Shown piece by piece: positions 22,559-31,585 of a stretch of 64,000 nt of DNA. The translations under genes and the position numbers were made by a program. The notes under the pieces were generated by a model. That model made no database searches, was not told the origin of the DNA, and was given only the letters and a program-made list of their open reading frames with translations. The stretch comes from Hymenobacter swuensis DY53. GTDB taxonomy: Bacteria; Bacteroidota; Bacteroidia; Cytophagales; Hymenobacteraceae. Numbering within the stretch: the stretch's first letter is position 1; the number at the start of each line of letters is the position of its first letter. Location of the stretch: assembly GCF_000576555.1 (NCBI RefSeq), contig NZ_CP007145.1:1860001-1924000 (forward strand), read 5' to 3'.

Positions 22559-23926
22559 TGGTGGACTCATTTGCGCGCAAATATCCTGACCGTTGACGAA
22601 GGCCGGGTTACGGCTGCGAAGGTACTCCATGATAGCACGGAACTCGCGGGGGCCATTGCGGATGTTGGCCGGATCAAAGTTGTCGTTGTGCCATAGCACC
22701 GTGCACACGCCCCCAAACCGCTCAATTTCTTGGAACATCGGCGTGAGGGACGGCAGAATTTCCTCGGGGGCCAGCTGCAGGTAGCGTGGGTGGTGCAAGG
22801 TAGCGTCCATCACGTTGAGCGGGATTTCGAGAAAGTAGCAGGCTTTATTTTGTGCGAAATCATAGGGATAGAACGGCAGGCAGTAGCTGTTGCGGAAGCC
22901 GTAGTGCTCGGCGAAGCCTAAAGTGGAATCGTACTTATAAAGCAGCGCACCAAGAATAACTGGCGTAATACGCGGTTCCCATTGCAGATAATGGAAACGA
23001 ACACCGTAGGCTTTTACGCCATTGCGTAGATGTTGCAGCCGATGTTCCTCACGCTTCAAATGTGCGTGATACGGCGCGCCGATACTAACATGTAGTCCTA
23101 TTTCTGAGTTGCCAATGGTGGCGGCCAGTTTCGGCCATTCCCGCCGGATATTGTAATCCGCATTAGGCGTGCCGTTGGCGGCTTTTCGATTCTCGGGCAG
23201 GAAGAAAAATGTGCTTTTGGCACCGTATTCCGCCACGGTTTGCTGCACCAGTTCTAGGTTGTCCCAGGCATCTTTCTTGGTAAAATGCCGCCATAGCATT
23301 CGGCCGAATTCTAGTGCCTTACCTTGGCTTAAAGCTGCTCTAGTGGGCTCTTTCCAGGCGCTGTAGAGGTTGTCGATGTCGTGGGTGATAAAGGTTGCCC
23401 AGGTGGCCCCATCTGCCCAGCGGCGCGGCTGTAACGGCTGGCCGGTTACGTGCTCCACGGCCGTTTTCAGAACGTCGAAGTAGTAATTCACTACCGGCAC
23501 GGCTACAAAACCATACCGGTGCTGTACGCTGGCCGTGTAAGGGAAGCGGCCGTGCTGGTCCCGCTCCTCGGAATAAAACTCCTGCCATCCGCTGAGTAGA
23601 TAAAAAGCAGCAGAAATTACATCGGCGTTGATGCGTGCCCGACTGTTTGGCAGCAGCTCCAGCAGAGGCCGGGTGGGCTGGTCGTCGAAGAAGAACGGAA
23701 GCTGCTGACCCTGCCACTCGCGGTAGGTTGGCGCGGCTGGGTAAGGAGCAATACCGGTAAAAAAACCGTGGTCTACGGCTGCTATTTCCACCTGCGGCTG
23801 AACGCTGCGGTACCCTATGCTGACGCTTGGTACCGCCTCGTAGTCTTGCTGAAAATGCCGCAATACGTAGGCTAACCGGGTTTCGGCGGTGGTCAGAACA
23901 ACAGCTGGCAGCGGAGGAGGAAGCAT
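22550..23926 (-). CDS. Polysaccharide deacetylase family protein (NodB-like, with DUF7033-type N-terminus)
   Basis: The 458-residue protein has an N-terminal domain of about 190 residues seen in Bacteroidota deacetylase-like proteins (SIGYRSVQPQ, DVISAAFYLLSGWQEF) and a C-terminal NodB-like domain. Motif 1 is TFITHDIDN, motif 2 SEIGLHVSIGAPYH, and near the end TVLWHNDNFDP supplies a conserved His. The strand TFFFLPENR is also typical. Such enzymes remove N- or O-acetyl groups from surface polysaccharides. No signal peptide is visible, so cytoplasmic or atypical export is possible. It belongs to the pse-type glycan cluster. Confidence 0.8.
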   Translation of the reverse strand: MLPPPLPAVVLTTAETRLAYVLRHFQQDYEAVPSVSIGYRSVQPQVEIAAVDHGFFTGIAPYPAAPTYREWQGQQLPFFFDDQPTRPLLELLPNSRARINADVISAAFYLLSGWQEFYSEERDQHGRFPYTASVQHRYGFVAVPVVNYYFDVLKTAVEHVTGQPLQPRRWADGATWATFITHDIDNLYSAWKEPTRAALSQGKALEFGRMLWRHFTKKDAWDNLELVQQTVAEYGAKSTFFFLPENRKAANGTPNADYNIRREWPKLAATIGNSEIGLHVSIGAPYHAHLKREEHRLQHLRNGVKAYGVRFHYLQWEPRITPVILGALLYKYDSTLGFAEHYGFRNSYCLPFYPYDFAQNKACYFLEIPLNVMDATLHHPRYLQLAPEEILPSLTPMFQEIERFGGVCTVLWHNDNFDPANIRNGPREFRAIMEYLRSRNPAFVNGQDICAQMSPPSS

Positions 23927-23978
23927 GCGCGCAAAGTACGTTGACTAGCGGGACTCTGTACACTAGTCTGCGGCAGGG

Positions 23979-25277
23979 TCAAGAGGCTGGGGTAGCTGTC
24001 TCATCCAGCCATTCACTCAGCCGCCGCACCGCCCGCTGCTGGCTATACCCCTCATCGGGAGTGCCAAGCGTATCATTATAATACGCAGCACGTTGGTACA
24101 GATGCAGCGGTTTGTGCTGCTGGTACTGCCGCAGCCATTCCCCAAGCTCCTGTAGCGAGGACGCCCGTTCTATAAGGCGATGAGTGACAAAGCCATAATA
24201 ATCATCGGCAATAGTATGCGTGCCGAAACGATAGTACAGGCTCGCCAGGTTGAGCAGTGTAGCCTCCAGATGGGAGCTGGTATCGGCGGCAATCAGGGCA
24301 TCATGCGCGGCCAAAAACTCGAAAATACCTTGCTGCCGGGCATCGGAAAATTGCAGAGCAGGGTGCAGTTGCCGCAGAAAGCGAAAGTCACGCGTGTCGC
24401 CGGGGTGGGGGCGGAGGGTAAACGTGAGGTGCGGAAATTCACGCAGCAGGTAGGCCAGCGTATCGGCAAGAACGGGCAGCTCATCCAGCGTATTACAGGC
24501 TATAGCCACCCGCTGCACCCTGGGCTGCCGATTGCGCTGTGTCAGAAACGCATCGGCCTTGGGCATGCCTACCAGTTCCACGCGGCCCCGTACCGGCCCG
24601 CACTGACGGTATTTGTCCAGCGCGTCCTGGCCTTCCAGCAGGCTTAGGTCGAAGCCCAGTGGTGGGAAGTTGGTGCTCACGCTGGCGTGTTGGATGTAGG
24701 CCGTGGGCACGCCTTCAGCTTGGCAGGCCAGCAGCAGTGCCCGGGCATCGTCGTTGTGGTCGTTGGCAAATACTACCGCCCGGGGACGATAGTGGCGCAG
24801 CGCCCGTCGGTACACTTCGTAGTAGCCGATGGCATTGAAAATCAGGTCGAAAAACCGCCAGGCCCGCAGCCCTTCCGTGCGGCGCAAGGTCCGATACACG
24901 CCCGGCAACTGACCATAGTACAGCAGCTTGCGGCGCAAGGAAAGCCGGTTTACCTGCCGGTTGTAACGGCCTATCTGCTTGCTCTGGCCCGCTACTAATA
25001 CGGTATCGGAGCGGGCTTCGCGCAGAAAGTGGAGCGAGTCGTAGTTGTTCTGACTGACCACATACAGCCACACTTTGCCGTGTAGCTTCTCCGGATTACG
25101 CACCTTCCGGAACGTATTGCCCACCAACCGCAAAGCCGCGTAGCCCATTACCTTCAATAGACGTTCCCAGGGGCTGCGCGGCGAAATAGGCTCCAGGGTA
25201 TGGGCTGGGAACGAGAGAAAATGGTCCGTAAAACGGACGTACAGAATATCGTAAAGGCGGGCGGCCTGCTCATTCAT
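23979..25277 (-). CDS. GT-B-fold surface polysaccharide protein (glycosyl- or glycerophosphotransferase-like)
   Basis: The 432-residue protein ends in a GT-B C-terminal half: PTAYIQHASVS, FTLRPHPGDTRD and ALIAADTSSHLEA follow the YxQH / RPHP / SS(H) pattern of capsule, CDP-glycerol and sialyltransferase-like enzymes. The N-terminal half is poorly conserved. No membrane helix is evident, suggesting a peripheral cytoplasmic enzyme. Substrate is unknown; location next to pseudaminic-acid genes would fit transfer of the nonulosonate or a neighbouring sugar. The ATG at 25277 is preferred over a TTG four codons upstream. The gene follows the PIG-L gene by 15 bases. Confidence 0.65.
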   Translation of the reverse strand: MNEQAARLYDILYVRFTDHFLSFPAHTLEPISPRSPWERLLKVMGYAALRLVGNTFRKVRNPEKLHGKVWLYVVSQNNYDSLHFLREARSDTVLVAGQSKQIGRYNRQVNRLSLRRKLLYYGQLPGVYRTLRRTEGLRAWRFFDLIFNAIGYYEVYRRALRHYRPRAVVFANDHNDDARALLLACQAEGVPTAYIQHASVSTNFPPLGFDLSLLEGQDALDKYRQCGPVRGRVELVGMPKADAFLTQRNRQPRVQRVAIACNTLDELPVLADTLAYLLREFPHLTFTLRPHPGDTRDFRFLRQLHPALQFSDARQQGIFEFLAAHDALIAADTSSHLEATLLNLASLYYRFGTHTIADDYYGFVTHRLIERASSLQELGEWLRQYQQHKPLHLYQRAAYYNDTLGTPDEGYSQQRAVRRLSEWLDETATPAS

Positions 25278-25292
25278 ATGCTTTAGCAACCA

Positions 25293-25997
25293 TTACCCAA
25301 TGTGCCGGATCAGCATGAATGCTTCTGCTAGCGGCTGGCCAATAACAATACCCCAACGCTGGGCCAGAATCCGGAGAGCTTCCGGTGAGCGGGGATGAGG
25401 ATATACGCGCTTCTCGAATTCATAGGCCTCCATACCCGCAATCTTCGCGGCTAGATCCTCCTCACCTACTGCTAGGAAGAAGTTGGGCAGAAAGGGGTTC
25501 GGATAGTTAGCCGCCTGCCATTCCGTGCTGGAAGGAGTTTCGCAGGCCAGGATAGTGCGCATCGGTTCTCCCGGAACCGGGCGCGTACCCGTTACTACAG
25601 CCTCAAAGGTGCGGCGGTGGTCGATGTTCGTATCGCCGCCGTGGTGGGTAAAAATGACGTCGGGCTGAAAGGACTCTTTTTCCTGCTCCACCACTTTTAC
25701 CAAATCCAGTAAGTCCACAGAATCGAAGCGGTTATCGGCAAAATCGTAGACGCCGGTAGAGTGGTAGCCAATGGCTGCCGTGGCCCGGCCAATATTAGCC
25801 CGGTGTACGGCCAATTCGGTGGTCCATTGCTCGGGCTTACGCATGTCAGCGCGTGACGTCAGGCCTTCACCCAGAATAACGGCGCGGGCAGTGCAGCCCT
25901 GTTGGTGTACCAGCCGGTGAATAGTAGCACCCAGGCCCAGGAGTTCGTCGTCGGGGTGGGCTACTACCACCAATATGCGCTTGTTATGCAATTCCAT
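25293..25997 (-). CDS. PIG-L/LmbE-family N-deacetylase
   Basis: The 234-residue protein has the family motif VVVAHPDDELLGLGAT near residue 10 (Asp and His for zinc and catalysis), DVIFTHHGGDTNIDHRRTFEAV with the third zinc His, and GIVIGQPLAEAFMLIR at the end. These zinc enzymes remove acetyl groups from GlcNAc-containing molecules. Its start overlaps the stop of the hexapeptide protein by 14 bases. In nonulosonate clusters a PIG-L protein can deacetylate the sugar or a precursor; the precise step here is inferred. Confidence 0.88.
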   Translation of the reverse strand: MELHNKRILVVVAHPDDELLGLGATIHRLVHQQGCTARAVILGEGLTSRADMRKPEQWTTELAVHRANIGRATAAIGYHSTGVYDFADNRFDSVDLLDLVKVVEQEKESFQPDVIFTHHGGDTNIDHRRTFEAVVTGTRPVPGEPMRTILACETPSSTEWQAANYPNPFLPNFFLAVGEEDLAAKIAGMEAYEFEKRVYPHPRSPEALRILAQRWGIVIGQPLAEAFMLIRHIG

Positions 25998-26931
25998 CGG
26001 TGTCAGGAGATATGGCCAGTAGGCGCTGATATTCAGGAGGCAGCACAGAAGAAAAGGGCTGGCCGGTGTAAAACTTGATGCCACGGCGGCGCAGAAAGTC
26101 CCGGAAATCTTCTTCCGGAACAGAGAAGCTACCACTAGCCTGCATAGTGCTTAAATCAAATACTACACCGTTGCAGTGAATGCGCTGGGTTGTGGGATCG
26201 TACGATACGCGTACGTCCAACTCTTTATATGCAGCCAGCTTGTTATAATCGGTCAGGATAGCGAGTACAGCATCCTCATTGCGGCTGGCATCGGGACGAG
26301 GGTACATGTTCTCCCTGATGACACGCACAGGAATACCGCCGGCCAGGCAGCCATCGGGCAGATCCTTGTTAATTAATGAGTTGGTCCCGATTACTACATT
26401 GTTTCCGATGCGCCGGTTGGGCAGCACGGTGGATTTGGCGGGCAGCCACACTTTATTACCAATGTGTACCGGCCCAAAATCGGCCGGGAAGCCTTCCAGA
26501 ATAGGCAGATAAGAGCCGTGGGTCCACACGGCTACATCTTCGCCAATGCCCACATACTCACCAATGGTAATGGCGTGGTTGACGTTTAGCGTGATGCGCG
26601 CACAAATCATGGAATAGGAGCCAACCACTAAATGGGCATCCTCGCTGAACTTGCCGCCGTGGCCCACCACTACGTTCGAATCCCAGTACACGTACCGGCC
26701 CACCCGCACCGTGCGGGCCGTGAGGTTGTTCTGGCTACCAAAGATGGTCAAGTCGCCGATAGTGAGTTGTTGCCCGATCAGAAAGGTATTGTTGGCCCCC
26801 AGCGTCACGTCGTCGCCAATCACACACTCGGTGGCCCGGATGGTCGTATTCGGGCCAATACGGAAGTTACGGCCGATGCTAAGGCGCTCAGCAATGATAT
26901 AGCTGCCGTTGTCAAATTTCCGGATTTCCAT
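25984..26931 (-). CDS. Left-handed beta-helix acyltransferase-like protein (hexapeptide repeats)
   Basis: Residues 5-215 consist of hexapeptide repeats (for example IGPNTTIRATECVIGDDVTL and VHIGNKVWLPAKSTVLPN) ending in the CLAGGIPVRVI motif common to hexapeptide acetyltransferases. The remaining 100 residues form an alpha/beta tail (YNKLAAYKELDVRV, RRRGIKFYTGQPF) of unknown role. The cofactor is probably an acyl-CoA and the acceptor a sugar amine, but the catalytic His is not obvious. It lies between pseI and the PIG-L gene and may modify the nonulosonate. Confidence 0.8.
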   Translation of the reverse strand: MEIRKFDNGSYIIAERLSIGRNFRIGPNTTIRATECVIGDDVTLGANNTFLIGQQLTIGDLTIFGSQNNLTARTVRVGRYVYWDSNVVVGHGGKFSEDAHLVVGSYSMICARITLNVNHAITIGEYVGIGEDVAVWTHGSYLPILEGFPADFGPVHIGNKVWLPAKSTVLPNRRIGNNVVIGTNSLINKDLPDGCLAGGIPVRVIRENMYPRPDASRNEDAVLAILTDYNKLAAYKELDVRVSYDPTTQRIHCNGVVFDLSTMQASGSFSVPEEDFRDFLRRRGIKFYTGQPFSSVLPPEYQRLLAISPDTDGIA

Positions 26932-26961
26932 TGCGCTAGAATCTTAGATACGAAGCGAAGG

Positions 26962-28011
26962 CTAGAGTACGTCCCAGGTAAGCGCCGTGCCACGTCGGAG
27001 AGCCTTGCGCACAGGCCGGCCCAGCAGTTCGGGCAGGTGGTGCGGAGCCAGGCCGTGACCAGGCCGAATTACTCGGATGTTGTCTCGGGTCAGCACTTCG
27101 CCAGCGGCAATATCCTGCACTACGTACAAAGAGCGGCGGAAGCCTAACGACTTCTGCTCGGCGGCGGTGGGCCCGTAAAACACGTTGCCCAAGGCCTGCT
27201 GGGCCTGTGTGCATTCTTCCACTAGGCGGCGCATCTCGTCAGGTTCCATTGAAAACGAGGAATCCGGTCCTCCATCGGCGCGCCGAATGGTCAGGTGCTT
27301 TTCGATGACGGCAGCTCCCAACACGGTGGCTGCTACGCTTACCCCCGTACCCATGGTGTGGTCAGAGAGTCCTACGTGGCAGCCCAGCATATCCCGCATA
27401 TGCGGGATGGTGCGCAGGTTGGTATTAAGTGGTAAAGCCGGGTAAGTGCTGGTGCATTTAAGCAGTACGACTTGCTCGTTACCCTCTTCCCGCATAATCT
27501 GCACCATCCGCTCCAAGTCGGCCAAGTCAGCCATGCCGGTAGAAATAATGACAGGTTTACCCGTGCGGGCTGCCCGGCGAATCAGATCAGGCCAGTTGTT
27601 TTCGAAAGAGGCAATCTTATACGCCGGGCAGTTAAGGGTTTCCAAGAAGTCAATGGCCTCCACCGAAAACGGAGAGCTGAAACCAACCATCCCATGCGCA
27701 GCGGCCCGCTCAAAAATGGGCGCGTGCCACTCGAAGGGCGTGTGATTGGTGGTGTAAAGCTCATAAAGCGACTGGCCTTCCCAGTCAGAGTTGGCGCCTC
27801 GCACTACAAAATCCGGTTCCCGGCTGTTCAGCGTGAGCATATCGGGCGTGCTCGTCTGGATTTTCAGGCCTTGGCAGCCAGCGGCGGCGGCGGCGTCTAC
27901 AATCTCCAGGGCTTTTTCCAGGGATTGGCCGTGGTTGCCCGACATTTCGGCAATGATAAAAGGGGCGTGGCCGGTACCAATGCGGTGGGTGCCCAGAAGT
28001 ATGTCTTGCAT
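26962..28011 (-). CDS. pseI: Pseudaminic acid synthase (NeuB family)
   Basis: The 349-residue protein shows FIIAEMSGNHGQSLEKALEI at the N-terminus, LKIQTSTPDMLTL, KIASFENNWPDLIRRAA, VIISTGMADLADL, KCTSTYPA, GLSDHTMGTG and AAVIEKHLTI. The C-terminal 60 residues are a SAF/antifreeze-like domain (RSLYVVQDIAAGEVLTRDNI). AEMSGNHxQSL is characteristic of PseI rather than sialic acid synthase NeuB. It condenses a 6-deoxy-di-N-acetyl-altrose with phosphoenolpyruvate. ATG at 28011 is preferred; the frame above has no family similarity. The gene follows the PseG-PseH fusion by 16 bases. Confidence 0.92.
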   Translation of the reverse strand: MQDILLGTHRIGTGHAPFIIAEMSGNHGQSLEKALEIVDAAAAAGCQGLKIQTSTPDMLTLNSREPDFVVRGANSDWEGQSLYELYTTNHTPFEWHAPIFERAAAHGMVGFSSPFSVEAIDFLETLNCPAYKIASFENNWPDLIRRAARTGKPVIISTGMADLADLERMVQIMREEGNEQVVLLKCTSTYPALPLNTNLRTIPHMRDMLGCHVGLSDHTMGTGVSVAATVLGAAVIEKHLTIRRADGGPDSSFSMEPDEMRRLVEECTQAQQALGNVFYGPTAAEQKSLGFRRSLYVVQDIAAGEVLTRDNIRVIRPGHGLAPHHLPELLGRPVRKALRRGTALTWDVL

Positions 28012-28027
28012 GCTGTTGAAATAGAAG

Positions 28028-29503
28028 CTAGTTCGGCGGCAAAAAGGCCAGCTGAAACACATCAAAGGTGCTGTCGTGCAACTGCACGGCCGGTTGTGGC
28101 GCAAAACCCAACCGCTCAAACACCCGACGGGACGGCAAGTTACCGGCTTTTACCTGGGCTACCAGCGTCCAGGGCCCAGGCCGCTCATGACGCAGCTCCA
28201 GAATGGCTCGTCGCAATACTGCCAACCCCAGCCCCTGGCCCCGTGCCGTTGCCGCCACCGAATAGTCGATGAGTGCTTCTGAACCGGTAAACTCCAACCG
28301 CACTTGCCCTATGGGTTGGCCTTGCTGTTCAAAGTAGTACAGGTAAGTGTCGGCATCGTGCAGACGGCGAAAAAACCACTGCTGGTGTTGCTCCCACGCA
28401 ATAGTTTCCTGCTGGATAGCATTGCTGCGCACAGCCGGATCATTGGCCCACAACAAATACTGCTCACTATCGGCAGCAGTAGCACGACGGGTTGTTAAGG
28501 CATACGTGAGGGCCAGATTGCGAAATACCTGATGCAGACGTTGCGCCGCCAGCCCATCGAAAACGGCGTGTTGACGCTCTTGCAAACGGTGAGCAGTAGC
28601 GGGCAACACCGCCGTCGGCAAAGCCGCCAGTTCTGAAACAGGCCAGGCCAGCCCATTTTCCGTCAGATAGGTAAATAGGCGCTGCTGGTTGTCGGCAATG
28701 GGGTGCAGCAGTACGAGGCCACCAACGGCGCAACATTCATAGGCAATACCGCTGGGTGGGCAGACATATATGCCGCAACGCTGCAACATAACAGCCATCT
28801 GCTCAGCCGTCAGGTTGTGGTGGAGCTGCACATTCGGCCAGTTTTGCGTGGCTGCCTGTAAGGTGGCTTGGTGCGGGTAGGCACTGCCAGTAACTACCTC
28901 AAACCGGTGCTGCGGTAACCACTGAAGTACCTGTTTCAGGACTACCAAGGTATTGTTTTCGGGGTCGGCGCCGCCCATATTCAGGAACACCCGGTTAATG
29001 TCGGGAGCATTACGGGGCAGGGTAGCAGATTCGCGAAAGGGCCGGCGAAGTAGAGCGTATTCAGGCCCCAGGCAAAGCTGCGTGCCAGGTTCGTGCCGAT
29101 AACTGCTGGCTGAGATGCCGCCGGCCTGATTCAGGACCACATCGGCCCACATATACTGGCTAACTAGATCATCAAGATAGACTACGGCCTGGCAGTACTG
29201 CTTCAATTGCTGCTGGTAGTAGGGCGTGAAATGATAGCCATCTAGCACCAGTATGTCAGCGGCAGAAATTTGCGCGTGCAGCCAGCTTGGTTCATCAGCC
29301 AAGGTAAGCTTGAGAGGTACGTGTAAGACGGTAAAACCAGCCTGCTGCACCTGGGCTTCTACCGTAGCTGATGGTTCACGCAAAACAAACGTGCAGACAA
29401 AATCTGACGTCAGCATATCTGCCAGAGCTAGGCAGCGGGTCAGATGCCCTAAACCAATAAGAGAATTGCCATCCGTGCGAAATAAAATGCGGGAAGCTGT
29501 CAT
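28028..29503 (-). CDS. Fusion: PseG (UDP-sugar hydrolase) with PseH-like GNAT N-acetyltransferase
   Basis: Residues 1-330 are PseG-like: ILFRTDGNSLIGLGHLTRCLALAD (GxGHxxR), YLDDLVSQYMWADVVLNQ, RVFLNMGGADPENNT and PPSGIAYECCAVGGLVLL, a GT-B-type glycosyl hydrolase that releases UDP. Residues 340-491 are a GNAT domain (TRRATAADSEQYLLWANDP, YSVAATARGQGLGLAVLRRA, RRVFERLGFAPQP), matching PseH, which acetylates the 4-amino group. The two domains catalyse the consecutive steps before PseI. The order PseG-PseH in one chain may channel the intermediate. ATG at 29503 fits; it follows pseF by four bases. Confidence 0.9.
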   Translation of the reverse strand: MTASRILFRTDGNSLIGLGHLTRCLALADMLTSDFVCTFVLREPSATVEAQVQQAGFTVLHVPLKLTLADEPSWLHAQISAADILVLDGYHFTPYYQQQLKQYCQAVVYLDDLVSQYMWADVVLNQAGGISASSYRHEPGTQLCLGPEYALLRRPFRESATLPRNAPDINRVFLNMGGADPENNTLVVLKQVLQWLPQHRFEVVTGSAYPHQATLQAATQNWPNVQLHHNLTAEQMAVMLQRCGIYVCPPSGIAYECCAVGGLVLLHPIADNQQRLFTYLTENGLAWPVSELAALPTAVLPATAHRLQERQHAVFDGLAAQRLHQVFRNLALTYALTTRRATAADSEQYLLWANDPAVRSNAIQQETIAWEQHQQWFFRRLHDADTYLYYFEQQGQPIGQVRLEFTGSEALIDYSVAATARGQGLGLAVLRRAILELRHERPGPWTLVAQVKAGNLPSRRVFERLGFAPQPAVQLHDSTFDVFQLAFLPPN

Positions 29504-29507
29504 GCCA

Positions 29508-30233
29508 CTAAACTTTTTTCTGCTCGATATGCGCATTAAGCGCTATCAGTTCTGGATGTGCGTCCAGCAGGGCAATAAGCTCGGTAGTTTTTAGCTGATG
29601 GGCATTATGCTCCTCAATGAGGGTACGAATAAGGAGGAAATCGTCAGCGGTATCTACTGTCAGTCGGTAGTGGCTACGGGCAGGCTGGCGACTGATGTGC
29701 TGGAACCGCACAGACCCGGAACGGTTCTGATGGATGTAGGGTGTCACATGCTCCAGATCAGAAGCTAACGTAGCATGTTGCATCGCCTCGGCCAGCAGTT
29801 GCCGGGAAAAAATTTCGAAGTCCAGACCTCGGGGAAAAGTACGTTCCAGTACATTGGAAAGGTATAGCCGATCATCATCTGCCCGCAGATACTCCCGCAC
29901 GCTTTCTGCTATGAGTTCCCCATCCAGCAGTGGGCAATCAGACGTAACACGTACTATCACATCAAGCTCATTAGCTTCGGCGCAGAGCCAATAGCGACTC
30001 AGTACGTTGTCTTCGCTACCTCGTACGTAGGGTAGCGTGTGGGTTTGGGCAAAATCTGCCAGCACATCGTCGGCTTGGTTTGTAGTAATGGCCAGATATA
30101 CAGGCAGGTGACTGGCCTGCAGACGCTGCATATGATAATGTAGCATGGGGCGGCCGGCAATAGGAAGCAAAACCTTACCCGGCAGGCGGGTACTTGTCAT
30201 ACGGGCCTGTGAAATAATGCCAACGTTTTTCAA
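29508..30233 (-). CDS. pseF: Pseudaminic acid cytidylyltransferase (SpsF/PseF-like)
   Basis: The 241-residue protein is a nucleotidyltransferase with GIISQARMTSTRLPGKVLLP at the N-terminus, ITTNQADDVL, VRVTSDCPLLDGELIAE and VTPYIHQNR. This matches the SpsF/PseF type that activates Pse with CTP. It starts with TTG at 30233, where homologues begin with MKN(I/V)GI. The substrate assignment relies on the surrounding pse genes. Confidence 0.88.
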   Translation of the reverse strand: MKNVGIISQARMTSTRLPGKVLLPIAGRPMLHYHMQRLQASHLPVYLAITTNQADDVLADFAQTHTLPYVRGSEDNVLSRYWLCAEANELDVIVRVTSDCPLLDGELIAESVREYLRADDDRLYLSNVLERTFPRGLDFEIFSRQLLAEAMQHATLASDLEHVTPYIHQNRSGSVRFQHISRQPARSHYRLTVDTADDFLLIRTLIEEHNAHQLKTTELIALLDAHPELIALNAHIEQKKV

Positions 30234-30287
30234 GGTCGCAGTGGATTAGAGCGGAATCAGGGAAATCAGGAGTACAGCTGACTGAAG

Positions 30288-31439
30288 CTACGGTTTCACT
30301 ATTTCCAGAATGCTTTCAATTACATACTGCTGCTCCTCATCAGTGAGGCTAGGGAACAGCGGAATGCTCAAACAGTGCGCATAATAAGCTTCCGCCAGCG
30401 GGAAGTCGCCGGGTTGCCAACCCAAACTCTGATAATACGGCATCGTATGTACTGGAATATAATGCACCTGCGCAAAAATATGCCTTTCACGGAGCGCATT
30501 GTAAAGTCCTTTGCGGTCAGGCACTTGGATAACGTAAAGGTGGTACGCATGGCCCGGTGCACCTGCCAGGGGGCGCACGGCGGCCACGTCAGCAAAGGCA
30601 GCATCATAGCGGGCGGCCAATACCCGCCGGCGCGTAAGGCCTTCATCGGCGCGCCGCAGTTGACTAATGCCGAGGGCACAAAGCATATCGGGCATGCGGT
30701 AGTTGTAGCCAAGCTCCTGCATCTCCATGTACCAGCCGCCGTCGTTGCGCTGCATCTGAGCAGGATCTTTGGTGATACCATGCGTACGCAACTTCAGGAG
30801 CCGCTCATACAGGTCATGACGATTAGTAGTAATCATGCCGCCTTCGCCGGTGGCAATATGCTTTACCGGGTGGAAGCTGAAGATTGCCAGATCCGCAAAT
30901 TGCCCATTACCGCAACGTTGTTCCTGGCTCTGCGAATCGGCAAAAGATCCACCTGGCGCATGGCAGGCATCTTCAATAATCCAGAGGCCAAACTCATTAG
31001 CCAGCTTCCGGGCTTCCTCTAGGTCTACGGCCAAGCCGGCGAAGTCTACCGGAATCAGGCCGTGAAAGTGGCCTTTAGGGTGACTTTCCAGCAACCGGCG
31101 TACGGCTCTCAAATCAAGCAGAGCTGTAGCAGGATCTATATCAGCAAAATATACTTCGCCGCCACAGTAACGCACACAATTAGCCGAAGCCGCAAAAGTA
31201 ATGGGCGTAGTAATGATGCGCTGCCCAGGCTGTACATGTAACGCTAACGCACACAGGTGCAAAGCCGCTGTGCCGTTGCTTACGGCCACGGCGTATTTCG
31301 CTCCTGTGTAAGCAGCAAAATGCTGCTCAAACTCGGCTACTTTGGGCCCTTGGGTCAGGTAATCAGAAAGTAAGGTTTCGGTAACGACCTGAATATCCTC
31401 GGAGGTGATATGCTGGCGTCCGTAAGGAATAGGCTCCAT
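30288..31439 (-). CDS. pseC: UDP-4-amino-4,6-dideoxy-N-acetyl-beta-L-altrosamine transaminase
   Basis: The 383-residue protein is a DegT/DnrJ/EryC1/StrS-type PLP enzyme: YGRQHITSEDIQVV, SNGTAALHLCALAL, IITTPITFAASANCVRYCGG, DACHAPGG, and FSFHPVKHIATGEGGMI with the PLP Lys. PseC converts the 4-keto product of PseB to the 4-amino sugar. ATG at 31439 is used; a longer frame upstream (to 31493) lacks similarity. It heads the pseCFGHI segment; a T9SS gene on the other strand separates it from pseB. Confidence 0.93.
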   Translation of the reverse strand: MEPIPYGRQHITSEDIQVVTETLLSDYLTQGPKVAEFEQHFAAYTGAKYAVAVSNGTAALHLCALALHVQPGQRIITTPITFAASANCVRYCGGEVYFADIDPATALLDLRAVRRLLESHPKGHFHGLIPVDFAGLAVDLEEARKLANEFGLWIIEDACHAPGGSFADSQSQEQRCGNGQFADLAIFSFHPVKHIATGEGGMITTNRHDLYERLLKLRTHGITKDPAQMQRNDGGWYMEMQELGYNYRMPDMLCALGISQLRRADEGLTRRRVLAARYDAAFADVAAVRPLAGAPGHAYHLYVIQVPDRKGLYNALRERHIFAQVHYIPVHTMPYYQSLGWQPGDFPLAEAYYAHCLSIPLFPSLTDEEQQYVIESILEIVKP

Positions 31440-31585
31440 ATGTGCTTGCTGAGTCAAAGAATACAAAGGTTGAAAATGATTGACGATGAACAAACATTGG
31501 GGAGGAAAGTAGTAGCTTCGTCTCTACATATTCAGGAACTTGATTCCTAATTGCTTCCTCCTTTTTCCCTTCTATCAATTTCTTT

